64,000 bases of DNA from Bradyrhizobium stylosanthis (lineage in GTDB: Bacteria > Pseudomonadota > Alphaproteobacteria > Rhizobiales > Xanthobacteraceae): contig NZ_LVEM01000001.1 of NCBI RefSeq assembly GCF_001641335.1, positions 358,709 to 422,708 on the forward strand, in the 5' to 3' direction. Below the pieces are notes generated by a model that saw only the letters and a list, made by a program, of their open reading frames with translations, searched no databases and was not told the DNA's origin. A program made the position numbers and the translations under genes. This document shows, piece by piece, positions 34,869 through 44,203 of the stretch; the stretch's first letter is position 1; the number at the start of each line of letters is the position of its first letter.

Positions 34869-37568
34869 ATGACCCTTTCCGCACCGGCGGGCTATAGCTC
34901 CAGCGATCTCGTGTTCCAGGAAGACTTCTCCGGCACGACGCTCAGCAGCTATTGGCACACTTACCTCACGAGCAACGCCGCCAACGGCTGGGCGTGGAAT
35001 AGCAATGGATCCGGCGGTAGCGGGATGGGCAACCAGAACAACGCCGAATACGACATGCCGAGCCAAGTCTCTGTGAGCAACGGAATGTTGGATCTCACGG
35101 CGATCCGGCAGCCCGTCAATGGTATCGCTGGTGGGACGCCGTATACATTTCCGGTCACATCGGGTTCGGTCACCAGCTACAACAACTTCGAATTCAACGG
35201 CGGCTACCTTCAGATCAGCATGAAAGCGCCGAGCGGCGATGGCGCATGGCCAGCCCTCTGGCTGTTGCCGGGCGCTGGTGCAGGCAGCAGCGGCGATAAT
35301 TTCGAAATCGACATGCAGGAAGGCGGAATGCTCGGCTCGGGGCCGGCGAACCAGAACTTCGCCTGGCACCTTCACACGCCGTCCGGGACGTTCGGTGGCG
35401 TGGTCAACACGGGCGTCGACCTCACGGCGGATTTCCACACCTACGCCATCGACTGGCAGCCGGGTAAATCGATCACCTGGTATCTCGACGGGAAACAGGT
35501 CGGGCAGGTCACCAGCGCGCAGGCTCCGATCCCGAATGAGCCGATGGAATTGATGTTGAGCAATACCGTCGCAAATTCCAGCACATCCGGGTGGCATACG
35601 GCTCTCGATAGTTCGACGCCTTCGACGATGCAGATGCAGATCGACTCGATTCAGCTCTATCAAAAGGCGGGCAGCGGCGAGACGGTCAAGGGTGCGAATG
35701 TCACTCCGGGGACGCCCACGACTCCCACGGTCACACCCGCGGTGACGCAGGCCACCGCGTCTCCGTCGACGGGCATCGAGCATGCAGGTGATGTCATCAC
35801 CCTGTCGCTCGCCTTCAACGAGGCCGTGACGGTGACGGGCACGCCGACGCTGTCGCTCAACGACGGCAATGTCGCCACCTATGCGGGCGGGTCGGGCACG
35901 AGCACGCTCACCTTCAAGACCACGGTTGCTGCGACCGACACCAACACCTCGGCGCTCGCCATCACCGGCGTCAATCTTCCGAGCGGTGCGGCCATCAAGG
36001 ACGCCTCCGGTGTCGCCGCGAACCTGTCGGGTGCGGTGAAGACGTTCACCGGTCTTCAGATCGATCCGGTCTTGCCGGCCGTGACGCAGGCTACGGCTGC
36101 TCCGGGAACGGGCATCGAGCATGCCGGTGATGTCATCACCCTGTCGCTCGGCTTCAACGAGGCGGTGACGGTGACGGGTACGCCGACGCTGTCGCTCAAC
36201 GACGGCAATGTCGCCACCTATGCGGGCGGTTCGGGCACGAGCACGCTCACCTTCAAGACCACGGTTGCTGCGACCGACACCAATACCTCGGCGCTCGCCA
36301 TCACCGGCGTCAATCTTCCGAGCGGCACGGCCATCAAGGACGCGTCCGGTGTCGCTGCGAACCTGTCCGGTGCAGTGAAGACGTTCACCGGCCTTCAGAT
36401 CGATCCGGTGTTGCCGGCAGTGACGCAGGCGACGGCTGCTCCGGGAACGGGCACCGAGCATGTCGGCGACACGATCACCCTGGCACTCGGCTTCAATGAG
36501 GCCGTGACGGTGACGGGTACGCCCACGCTGTCGCTCAATGACGGCGGAACGGCCACCTATGCCGGCGGTTCCGGCACGAGCACGCTCACCTTCACAACCA
36601 CGGTTGCCTCGACCAACACCGCCACCTCGGCGCTCGCCATTACCGGGGTGAATCTCTCGAGCGGCGCGGCGATCAAGGACGCTTCCGGTGTCGCTGCCAA
36701 TCTTGCCGGAGCCGTAAAGACGTTCTCCGGTCTGCAGATCGACCCGACGTCAACGACTCCGACGACGCCAACCACTCCGACCACGCCGCCGCCCGACGTG
36801 GTGACACCTGTCCTCACCATCGCGGACGACTCGCTCTGGGTGGCCGGGAGAGGCGGTACCGTCGACCTCGGGACCAAGGTGACGACGACCGATTCCAATG
36901 ATGTCGTGACCGTGCACATCACCGGGCTGCCGAAATATGAAACGATCACGGACAAGCTCGACGGCCGGACGTTCAGCGGCAAAGACATCACGTTGACGGC
37001 TGCGCAGGTCGACAGCGGACTGACGCTGACGTCGACCTACAGGGGCGGGGGGCATCCGGTCGCGACGCTGACGATGACGGCAAGCGCGAAGGATCCGTCA
37101 ACCGGTGCGGTCGCGACGGCTGCGCCTCAAACGATCACCGTGACCGATCCCCGACCCACGACGACTACGACAACGTCGTCACACGACCACCACTCTGCGA
37201 CGGGTCACCAGGTTGTTGCTACCACGGCCGCGTCCCCGACGACCTCGCAGGCGATCGAGCCCGCGGATCATCAACCGACGGCCGCTGCAATCGCGGGGTT
37301 GGCCAGCCGGGGCTTTGCGCTGCTCCAGCAGCATTTCGACCCGTCAGCTCGTACTCTGGCAACGGCCTCTGCCGATCCGATAGTTGCGGCAGATCATCCG
37401 TCTGCGACGGGGACCGCGATGGCCTCGCTCGCAAGCCAGAGCTTTGCGCTGCTGAACCAATATCTGGCCGGTCACACCGGCCAGGTGGATCCCGGTCAGA
37501 TCATTGCGGCCGTGTCGCAGGGAACCGGTTGGGCGCACGACGCCTTGCTGGCCCGGCCACAGCACTAA
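34869..37568 (+). CDS. secreted GH16 endo-glucanase with three tandem repeats
   Basis: An 899-residue protein. Residues about 1-270 are a GH16 lichenase/EPS-depolymerase domain: DLVFQEDFSGTTLSSYWHTY, then GGYLQISMKAPSGDGAWPAL, and the catalytic motif NFEIDMQEGG with E146, D148 and E151. Three nearly identical 113-residue repeats follow (about residues 292-630), then a TTPTTP linker, another beta domain (about 650-760) and a helical, His/Thr-rich C-terminus. There is no N-terminal signal peptide, as in rhizobial EPS glycanases exported by type I systems. The adjacent exporter genes (37679, 40314) fit. The ATG at 34869 has AAGAGGA upstream. Confidence 0.88.
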   Translation: MTLSAPAGYSSSDLVFQEDFSGTTLSSYWHTYLTSNAANGWAWNSNGSGGSGMGNQNNAEYDMPSQVSVSNGMLDLTAIRQPVNGIAGGTPYTFPVTSGSVTSYNNFEFNGGYLQISMKAPSGDGAWPALWLLPGAGAGSSGDNFEIDMQEGGMLGSGPANQNFAWHLHTPSGTFGGVVNTGVDLTADFHTYAIDWQPGKSITWYLDGKQVGQVTSAQAPIPNEPMELMLSNTVANSSTSGWHTALDSSTPSTMQMQIDSIQLYQKAGSGETVKGANVTPGTPTTPTVTPAVTQATASPSTGIEHAGDVITLSLAFNEAVTVTGTPTLSLNDGNVATYAGGSGTSTLTFKTTVAATDTNTSALAITGVNLPSGAAIKDASGVAANLSGAVKTFTGLQIDPVLPAVTQATAAPGTGIEHAGDVITLSLGFNEAVTVTGTPTLSLNDGNVATYAGGSGTSTLTFKTTVAATDTNTSALAITGVNLPSGTAIKDASGVAANLSGAVKTFTGLQIDPVLPAVTQATAAPGTGTEHVGDTITLALGFNEAVTVTGTPTLSLNDGGTATYAGGSGTSTLTFTTTVASTNTATSALAITGVNLSSGAAIKDASGVAANLAGAVKTFSGLQIDPTSTTPTTPTTPTTPPPDVVTPVLTIADDSLWVAGRGGTVDLGTKVTTTDSNDVVTVHITGLPKYETITDKLDGRTFSGKDITLTAAQVDSGLTLTSTYRGGGHPVATLTMTASAKDPSTGAVATAAPQTITVTDPRPTTTTTTSSHDHHSATGHQVVATTAASPTTSQAIEPADHQPTAAAIAGLASRGFALLQQHFDPSARTLATASADPIVAADHPSATGTAMASLASQSFALLNQYLAGHTGQVDPGQIIAAVSQGTGWAHDALLARPQH
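35742..36758 (+). repeat. three 339-bp tandem repeats within the GH16 gene
   Basis: Unit starts GTGACGCAGG at 35742, 36081 and 36420, so the period is exactly 339 bp (113 codons). Copies 1 and 2 differ at few positions; copy 3 is more divergent. Each unit encodes a beta-sandwich with FNEAVTVTGTPTLSLNDG. The high DNA identity suggests recent duplication and possible copy-number variation. Confidence 0.9.
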
Positions 37569-37576
37569 GGACCGAA

Positions 37577-37605
37577 CCGCACCCGGGCTCAGTGCCCGGG
37601 TGCGG
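37577..37605 (+). terminator. hairpin between GH16 and type I secretion genes
   Basis: A perfect 12-bp stem (37577-37588 paired with 37594-37605, arms CCGCACCCGGGC and its complement) with a five-base loop. No strong T-run follows, so it may act as a partial terminator or mRNA-stabilising structure that sets the ratio of GH16 substrate to exporter. Confidence 0.6.
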
Positions 37606-37678
37606 CACCGTCAATGTTTGGGAATGCATGAGAAGGAACATCGTACGCGGCCGGTAGCCGCGAAGGGTTGAGTTATAT

Positions 37679-40327
37679 ATGGCGATCCAGAATGGAAATG
37701 CCCATGCCGCAGATCTCGGGCTTAGATCTCTGGTTCTGTTCCTGCGCCTTCATGGCGTGAACGCCGAGCCCGATCAGCTCCGCGACCGCTGCGGAGACAG
37801 CGCAATCGGCATCCGTGCGATGATCAGCTGCGCCCGCGATTTCGGGCTGAAGGTCGCTTCGCGCACGACACATTGGAAACAGCTCGCAGGCATTGGCCTT
37901 CCCGGAATCGCAGCGCTGCGTGATGGCGGGTTTCTGCTGCTCGGGAAAGTCGAGGAAGACGCCGCGCTTGTGCTGCATCCGACCTCGACGCATCCGAAGT
38001 TGATGCCGCGTGCGGAATTTGAAGAGATCTGGGACGGTCGCTTGATCCTGAGCGGATCTGAAGGTCTCGCCGGCCGGGCGCATGATGCATTCACCGGCCT
38101 CGTCGCGTACGGGCGCGATCTGGCTGGGAGCGCCGGTTCCGCCCTGGCGCGCATGAATCCCTTCAATCGTCGCGATGTGCCGGTCCAGGAGCCGGGCTTC
38201 GAGCCTTCGGACGGCGATGAATCGGGCCTGATTGCAATGGCGATCTTGCTGCGGTGCCATGGCGTTGCGGCCGACCCGGAGCAAATTCGCCATCGCATGG
38301 GCACGTCGCGCATTGGCGTGACCGAGATCCTGCGCTGTACCAGGGAATTCGGCCTCAAGGCCCGGGCTCAACGCTCGAGCTGGAACAGGCTTGCCGTTAC
38401 GCCGCTGCCGGCCATCGCCGCGCTGCGCGATGGCAGCTTCATGATTCTGGGCAAGGTCATCGAGGACAGGATTCTCGTCCAACGTCCATTGGCCCCCCGA
38501 CCGGAATCGATGACGCAGGCCGAACTCGAGGCCGTCTGGGATGGCGACATCATCCTGATGACCCGGCGCGCGGCCTTGACGGACCTCTCCAGGCGGTTCG
38601 ATATCGGCTGGTTTCTCGGAGCGATGCACAAATATCGCCGCCTGCTCGGCGAAGTGCTGATCGCCTCGTTCTTCCTTCAGGTCTTCGCCCTCGTAGCTCC
38701 GCTGTTCTTCCAGGTCGTGATCGACAAGGTGCTGGTGCATCGAAGCATCAGCACGCTCGACGTCCTGGTCGCGGGCCTCGTTGCGCTGACCGTGTTCGAG
38801 ACGGTCCTTGGCACGTTGCGCGTCCATTTGTTCGCGCACACGACCAACCGTATCGACGTCGAGCTCGGTGCGCGGCTGTTTCGTCACCTGATGGCGCTGC
38901 CGATCGCGTATTTTCAGACGCGCCGCGTCGGCGACTCGGTCGCACGCGTTCGCGAGCTCGAGAACATCCGTCAGTTCCTGACGAGCTCGGCGCTCACGCT
39001 CGTGGTCGATCTCCTGTTCACCGTCGTCTTCCTTGCGGTGATGTTCTACTATTCGACGCTGTTGACGCTGATCGTTCTGGCCTCGTTCCCGTTCTACATC
39101 GGAATCTCGGCCGGCGCCGCGCCGCTGTTTCGCCGGCGCCTCGACGAGAAGTTCAATCGCGGCTCGGAGAACCAGGCCTTCCTGGTCGAGAGCGTCACGG
39201 GCGTCGAGACCCTGAAGGCGATGGCGGTCGAGCCGCAGATGCAACGCCGCTGGGAGGAGCAGCTCGCCGGCTATGTGGGGGCGAGCTTCCGCGTCCTCAG
39301 CCTGAACAACACCGCGAGCCAGGCTGTCCAGATGATCAACAAGCTGGTCACGGCTGCAACGCTCTATTTTGGCGCCAGGCTCGTGATCGGCGGCGACCTG
39401 AGCGTCGGCGAGCTGATCGCGTTCAACATGCTGGCGGGGCGGGTGAGCATGCCGGTGCTTCGGCTCGCGCAGATCTGGCAGGATTTCCACCAGGCCCGTC
39501 TGTCGGTCGATCGTCTCGGCGACATTCTCAACACCATTCCGGAGCCGAGCTTCAGTTCGGCGCGCGCGGCGCTGCCGCCGATCCGCGGCAAGGTCGTGTT
39601 CGATCACGCGACGTTCCGCTACCGTACCGACGGCCCCGAGGTGCTGCACGACGTGTCCTTTGCGGTCGAGCCTGGGCAGGTCGTCGGTATCGTCGGTTCT
39701 TCGGGCTCCGGCAAGAGCACGATCGGCAAGCTGATCCAGCGGCTCTACGTGCCGGAGAGCGGACGCGTGCTGGTCGACGGCGTTGACCTCGCAACGGTCG
39801 ATCTGACCTGGCTTCGGCGCCAGATCGGCGTCGTCTTGCAGGAGAACGTGCTCTTCAATCGCTCCATTCGCGAGAACATCGCGCTCGCCGACCCCTCCAT
39901 GCCCATGGAGCGGGTCATCGAGGCGGCCTCGCTGGCTGGCGCCCACGACTTCATCCTGGAGCTGCCGGAGGGCTACGACACCATCGTGGGCGAGCGCGGA
40001 AGCAGTCTGTCCGGCGGGCAGCGCCAGCGTGTCGCGATCGCTCGCGCGCTCATTACCAATCCGCGCATCCTCATTCTCGACGAGGCGACCAGTGCGCTTG
40101 ATTATGAGAGCGAGCGTGCCATCCAGCAGAACATGAGGCGGATAGCCGCGGGCCGGACGGTGTTCGTGATCGCCCACCGTCTCTCGACGGTCCGAAATGC
40201 GAACCGGATCATCACGCTCGAGCACGGCCGGATCGTCGAGGACGGCAGCCATGATGAGCTGATCCGCTCGAACGGGCGCTACGCCAATCTCCACTACTTG
40301 CAGGCCGGTATCCATGACGTCCGCTAG
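37679..40327 (+). CDS. type I secretion ABC transporter with two tandem C39-like domains
   Basis: An 882-residue exporter. The N-terminus holds two C39-peptidase-like domains, at about residues 15-125 and 183-292. Each has the family frame ([79 protein letters not shown]). Neither has the catalytic Cys, so they are C39-like substrate-binding domains as in HlyB. A six-helix membrane domain follows from about 315. The ATPase domain has Walker [10 protein letters not shown] (about 673), signature LSGGQRQR (about 777) and Walker [13 protein letters not shown] (about 797). Two CLDs in tandem are unusual. Overlaps the HlyD-type gene by 14 nt. Confidence 0.93.
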   Translation: MAIQNGNAHAADLGLRSLVLFLRLHGVNAEPDQLRDRCGDSAIGIRAMISCARDFGLKVASRTTHWKQLAGIGLPGIAALRDGGFLLLGKVEEDAALVLHPTSTHPKLMPRAEFEEIWDGRLILSGSEGLAGRAHDAFTGLVAYGRDLAGSAGSALARMNPFNRRDVPVQEPGFEPSDGDESGLIAMAILLRCHGVAADPEQIRHRMGTSRIGVTEILRCTREFGLKARAQRSSWNRLAVTPLPAIAALRDGSFMILGKVIEDRILVQRPLAPRPESMTQAELEAVWDGDIILMTRRAALTDLSRRFDIGWFLGAMHKYRRLLGEVLIASFFLQVFALVAPLFFQVVIDKVLVHRSISTLDVLVAGLVALTVFETVLGTLRVHLFAHTTNRIDVELGARLFRHLMALPIAYFQTRRVGDSVARVRELENIRQFLTSSALTLVVDLLFTVVFLAVMFYYSTLLTLIVLASFPFYIGISAGAAPLFRRRLDEKFNRGSENQAFLVESVTGVETLKAMAVEPQMQRRWEEQLAGYVGASFRVLSLNNTASQAVQMINKLVTAATLYFGARLVIGGDLSVGELIAFNMLAGRVSMPVLRLAQIWQDFHQARLSVDRLGDILNTIPEPSFSSARAALPPIRGKVVFDHATFRYRTDGPEVLHDVSFAVEPGQVVGIVGSSGSGKSTIGKLIQRLYVPESGRVLVDGVDLATVDLTWLRRQIGVVLQENVLFNRSIRENIALADPSMPMERVIEAASLAGAHDFILELPEGYDTIVGERGSSLSGGQRQRVAIARALITNPRILILDEATSALDYESERAIQQNMRRIAAGRTVFVIAHRLSTVRNANRIITLEHGRIVEDGSHDELIRSNGRYANLHYLQAGIHDVR

Positions 40328-41738
40328 CCGAAACATCGTTCCGTTTCCGAGGGCCGAGGTTCGACGGCGCCAGCACGAGATTGCGTTTCTTCCTGCGGCG
40401 CTCGAGATCACCGAATCGCCACCGTCTCCGATCGGACGCGCGATCGGGGCCAGCATCATCGCGGTGTTTTGCGTCGCGTTGTTGTGGGCATCCCTGGGCA
40501 GCGTCGATATCGTCGCCACTGCGACGGGCAAGATCGTGCCCGGCGGGCGCACCAAGGTGATCCAGCCGTTCGAGACGGGCGTCGTCCGTGCGATCCATGT
40601 CCGCGACGGCCAGAGCGTCAAGGCCGGCGACGTCCTGATCGAGCTCGATCCGACAATGACGGAAGCCGATCAGGAGCGTCAGAAGAGCGATCTCGTCGCG
40701 GCCGAGCTCGACGTCGCGCGGCTGCGTGCTGCGCTCACCGACGATCCGCTTGCCGCCTTCCGGTCACCGTCGGGCGCAAGTGCCGCGGAAGTCGAGATGC
40801 ATCGGCAATTCCTGATCAGTCAGCGGGCCGAACAGAGCGCCAAGCTCGCGGAGATCGAGCGTCAGCAGGGCCAGAAGGAAGCGGAGCGGGCGACCACCTC
40901 GGCCAGCGTTGCGAAACTCCAGGCGACGATACCGGTGCTCCAGGAGCGGGTCGACATTCGCAAGAATCTGGTCGACAAGGCCCTGGCTTCGAAGGTCGTC
41001 TATCTCTCCGAGTATCAGGAACTGGTCGGCCTCCAGCAGGATATGGTGCTCCAGCAGAGCCGGCTGCGCGAAGCCGACGCCGCGATCGCCTTGCTGAAGG
41101 AAACGAAAGAGAGGACCGCCGCGGAGTATCGACGCACGACCTATGACGCGCTCGCGAAAGCCGAACAGAAGGCGGCGAGCGCCGCACAGGAGGTGGTCAA
41201 GGCGGAACGGCGTACGAAGCTCCAGCATCTGACCGCGCCGGTCGACGGTGTCGTGCAGCAGCTCGCCGTTCACACGGTGGGAGGCGTGGTGACGCCGGCG
41301 CAGGCACTCGCGGTCGTGGTTCCGAGCGAGAGCCAGCTCGAGATCGAGGCCATGCTCTCCAACCGCGATATCGGGTTCGTTCATCCCGGACAGAAGGCGG
41401 AGATTAAGATCGATACGTTCAATTTCACGCGTTATGGCCTGCTGCACGGGGATGTGCTCAGCGTTTCGACGGATGCCATCACGCGCGACAGGCAGGGCGG
41501 GCCGAACGATCGGAGTTCAGGAACGGCGCAAGGGAGCAGCGAGCCGAAAGGCCAGGAGCTCGAATATGCCGCGCGCGTTTCGCTCGACCGGACGCACATG
41601 CAGGTGGAGGACAAGCTTGTCAAACTCGGCCCCGGCATGGCGGTGACGGTGGAGATCAAGACCGGCGCGCGCAGGATCATCAGCTACCTGCTCTCGCCGC
41701 TGGCGAGATACAAGCAGGAGTCGCTGCGGGAGCGTTAA
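40314..41738 (+). CDS. HlyD-family periplasmic adaptor of type I secretion
   Basis: A 474-residue membrane-fusion protein. A short cytoplasmic start and one transmembrane helix (ASIIAVFCVALLWASLGSVD) are followed by the lipoyl/barrel half KIVPGGRTKVIQPFETGVVR. A long alpha-hairpin follows (about 100-290). The second lipoyl half comes with HLTAPVDGVVQQLAVHTVGG, then the C-terminal beta-barrel GFVHPGQKAEIKIDTFNFTR. This is the HlyD/PrtE layout that links the ABC exporter to an outer-membrane TolC protein. No tolC gene is in the window, so an unlinked one must be used. Its start overlaps the ABC gene, showing tight coupling. Confidence 0.92.
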   Translation: MTSASRNIVPFPRAEVRRRQHEIAFLPAALEITESPPSPIGRAIGASIIAVFCVALLWASLGSVDIVATATGKIVPGGRTKVIQPFETGVVRAIHVRDGQSVKAGDVLIELDPTMTEADQERQKSDLVAAELDVARLRAALTDDPLAAFRSPSGASAAEVEMHRQFLISQRAEQSAKLAEIERQQGQKEAERATTSASVAKLQATIPVLQERVDIRKNLVDKALASKVVYLSEYQELVGLQQDMVLQQSRLREADAAIALLKETKERTAAEYRRTTYDALAKAEQKAASAAQEVVKAERRTKLQHLTAPVDGVVQQLAVHTVGGVVTPAQALAVVVPSESQLEIEAMLSNRDIGFVHPGQKAEIKIDTFNFTRYGLLHGDVLSVSTDAITRDRQGGPNDRSSGTAQGSSEPKGQELEYAARVSLDRTHMQVEDKLVKLGPGMAVTVEIKTGARRIISYLLSPLARYKQESLRER

Positions 41739-41771
41739 GACAAGGAGTCGCTCCCGTCTCCCGCCGCCCGG

Positions 41772-42665
41772 CTATTTGTACAGCCGTACCGCTGCGCCCG
41801 TCCGTTGGGCCGTTCCCTTGCGGAGTAGACCGTCGACAGGGGGTACCGCCACGTGACTGGACTGGCGGACCAGGTGAGCGGTCTCGTCGAGATGCTCCGG
41901 TTCGGGGATCGCCCCGTGACGCCTCACGATGGGAGCGCCGGCTTCACCGGCCGCCGTCGCGTGGTCATTTGCGGCGCGCACCTGCGATCCATGGTTCATT
42001 CCCCAGATCGCAGCCTGCGTCCGGTTTTGAACCCGTATCTTTCGCAGAATCGCCTTGACGTGGACTTTCACGGTCGCCTCGGCGATATCGATCTTTCGGG
42101 CAATGCACTTGTTGGAATCGCCTTCGATGAGGCAGGCGAGGATCGCGTTTTCGCGCGGGGAAAGTTGAGGCGAGGTAACGGTCTCTTGAGGGACGAGGGG
42201 CGCATGTTCATGTTGGGTGCGCTCCATCGTCTCACGTTCACGATTGCCGTCGAGAGCGAACGACAGGAATGCAGGCGGGAAGACCGTCTCGCCCATCGTC
42301 ACCAGTTCGACCGATTTGATGAAGGCATCGCACGAATTGACGTTGACGAAGTAACCGCTGGCACCCGCACGAAATGCGGAGGCGAGCTCGACCGGCCGGT
42401 AGTTGTCCGACACGATCGCAACGGGCGCGTTGGGATATCGATCCTTCACATATCCGATCTCCGATACCGCAAGATCGAAATCATCGCCGGTGTGAACGAT
42501 GAGAAACATCAGTTGCTGAGCTTGAAGCGAGCTTGGCAAGTCCTCCGGGGACGACACCGATATCGGCATTCGAAAATTGGCTTCGTGCAGTATTCTGGCA
42601 ATGCCTTCTCTAATCAAAACGCTCTTTCCGATAAGAGCTACTTCGTAAGATTGATACCTCCTCAT
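41772..42665 (-). CDS. LuxR-type regulator with degenerate receiver domain
   Basis: A 297-residue NarL/FixJ-type regulator. The HTH (LSPRENAILACLIEGDSNKC, then IAEATVKVHVKAILRKI) is typical. The receiver-like N-terminus begins YEVALIGKSVLIREGIARIL, where the usual acidic pair is replaced by Gly-Lys. The segment that should hold the phospho-Asp reads LMFLIVHTGDD, with His58 in the normal place of Asp. It may therefore be phosphorylation-independent. A C-terminal tail of about 60 residues follows the HTH. The start at 42665 has GGAGG upstream. Convergent with the HlyD gene and divergent from another LuxR-type regulator. Confidence 0.85.
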   Translation of the reverse strand: MRRYQSYEVALIGKSVLIREGIARILHEANFRMPISVSSPEDLPSSLQAQQLMFLIVHTGDDFDLAVSEIGYVKDRYPNAPVAIVSDNYRPVELASAFRAGASGYFVNVNSCDAFIKSVELVTMGETVFPPAFLSFALDGNRERETMERTQHEHAPLVPQETVTSPQLSPRENAILACLIEGDSNKCIARKIDIAEATVKVHVKAILRKIRVQNRTQAAIWGMNHGSQVRAANDHATAAGEAGAPIVRRHGAIPEPEHLDETAHLVRQSSHVAVPPVDGLLRKGTAQRTGAAVRLYK

Positions 42666-43202
42666 TGGGGCCTCCAGCCGACGCAATGACACACAACAGA
42701 AACGCAACAAAATAACGCAATCAAATTGGGTCTCACGAGAGACGGCCAGCCATCGGTGGTTGGCCGTTTGCGCTCGGGCCGTAGACGTCCGGGTATATGT
42801 GGCTACTCCGAGCGGGCGCCTTCCCGAAACGTCACCGGCAAATTCGTGGTTCCTATATTGTTTAAGCTTTTTAGAGTGTTAATCTCGAATTTACGATCGC
42901 CTATATGTCGTTCGTTATAGACGCGGAGCGCGTTGGAGACACGCAGACCTTTTGCTGCCGGCGCGGCGCTATCTGAGATCGTGTGTTCGTTCGTCGTTTG
43001 CGGAGCTCGCTGATTGCAGATTGGTCACGAACTCTCGCGGGCATTCGGTGCAAGTTGCGGGCGGAAGGCGGGCGCGCCAACCTGCTGATTGTATTGCATT
43101 GCAGCGGCGACGTCCGTGTCGGACGAAATTTTCGACCTATTGTTTGGAAATAGGAGTATGTTCAGCGCGTTGCTTGGGGGGACCTCGGCGGAGGAGCGCC
43201 CA
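42666..43202. promoter_or_regulatory. divergent AT-rich control region between the two LuxR-type regulators
   Basis: A 537-nt gap with a strongly AT-rich core (about 42835-42925), including TATATTGTTTAAGC, TTAATCTCG and GCCTATATG. Long untranslated leaders are expected on both sides. Promoters for both regulator genes should lie here. No further gene with a credible start was found. Confidence 0.5.
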
Positions 43203-43856
43203 ATGGCATGTACCAATGTCGTCATTGCACACCGACATCCGATTGTCCTGGAGGGGCTGAGCATGGTGCTCGGCGCCCTGGCCGATTTCAAAATCGTCGC
43301 ATCCTGTGAGAGTACTCCAAGCTGCATCGAAGCGATTAATAACCTCGCTCCCGATATCGCGATCGTCGACCCCGCGATGCCCGAGTGTGCCGAGCTTTTG
43401 GCCTTTTCGTCGCACGCATCACAAAATCGTTTGCCGGAAAGTCATTCGACACATTTAATCTTTTTTGGCTCGAGTGAAGATTGCGCGCTGGTGCTGGAAT
43501 CCGGCCCCCCGACCTGCAGCATCATCCTGACAGACGCGGAGCCCGAGGCGCTGGTCGGGTTCTTGCGGCGCATCGCCGACGGCGACAGCCTGGCGCCGCC
43601 GACGTCACCCGACCCTGTCGCGTCGCAAGAGGAGAGGGCGAACGCGGACGACATGCTGGCAACGCTCACCGACCGCGAGCGCCAGATCATGCATCTGGTC
43701 TCCAAGGGATTGTCGAACAAGGAAATCGGGCGGCGGCTGAACATTGCCGACGGCACGATCAAGCAGCATCTTCACAACATCTTTCAAAAGCTTGAGGTCA
43801 GCAATCGGACGGTGCTCGCGGCCCTCGCGATCGCGCAATATGGTCGCGCGACGTGA
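43203..43856 (+). CDS. LuxR-type response regulator with atypical receiver
   Basis: A 217-residue NarL-type regulator. The receiver begins NVVIAHRHPIVLEGLSMVLG, where the acidic pair of ordinary receivers is His-Arg. The phospho-acceptor seems kept (D56 in IAIVDPAMPE). The HTH reads LTDRERQIMHLVSKGLSNKE, then IADGTIKQHLHNIFQKLEVS. The ATG at 43203 has GGAGGAG upstream; an in-frame ATG at 43158 is less well placed. Probable job: control of neighbouring polysaccharide and secretion genes, inferred from location only. Confidence 0.85.
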   Translation: MACTNVVIAHRHPIVLEGLSMVLGALADFKIVASCESTPSCIEAINNLAPDIAIVDPAMPECAELLAFSSHASQNRLPESHSTHLIFFGSSEDCALVLESGPPTCSIILTDAEPEALVGFLRRIADGDSLAPPTSPDPVASQEERANADDMLATLTDRERQIMHLVSKGLSNKEIGRRLNIADGTIKQHLHNIFQKLEVSNRTVLAALAIAQYGRAT

Positions 43857-44067
43857 ACGACGGCGCGATGCCTTGAAGCTTTGTGGGTAGTCCGTTGGAC
43901 CAGACCGCTGATCCGGAATCGCAGCCCTCGTATCGGCTGGAACGTGCTTTATTCGACGCCTGCGGGTCTGGGTCGTTCGCGTTGCCCGCTGTCAGTAACT
44001 CGTCGCGGTTCATAGCGAATGGCTCCAGTTGCGCCCCGCAGGGGTGTGCCACTGGGTTTCGGCATAT

Positions 44068-44203
44068 TCAGAGCAGCGGCCCTGATCCTTTCCTGCCCTG
44101 CCCCCCAGCGATCAGGGCCGTTCTCTTTCCCCGACCTGCCAGCAGATCGCAGGCGCGCAAGGCCGATCCCGCGGCTGCCGCCGGTGACGAGGACATTACG
44201 CAT
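44068..44203 (-). pseudogene. truncated, frameshifted SDR oxidoreductase (FabG-like) remnant
   Basis: The ATG at 44203 begins MRNVLVTGGSRGIGLA, the unmistakable NAD(P)-binding start of a short-chain dehydrogenase. The continuation RACDLLAGRGKRTALIAGG is in a different frame, so a one- or two-base change breaks it. Nothing of the catalytic Ser-Tyr-Lys region follows. The start overlaps the stop of the AMP-ligase gene by 8 nt, so it was once the last gene of that operon. A 10-bp inverted repeat (44078-44087 with 44110-44119) lies in the remnant. Confidence 0.75.

Noticed and set aside
44078..44119. Rho-independent terminator
   Set aside because: The 10-bp inverted repeat has a 22-nt loop and no strong T-run; it is noted only as part of the SDR remnant.
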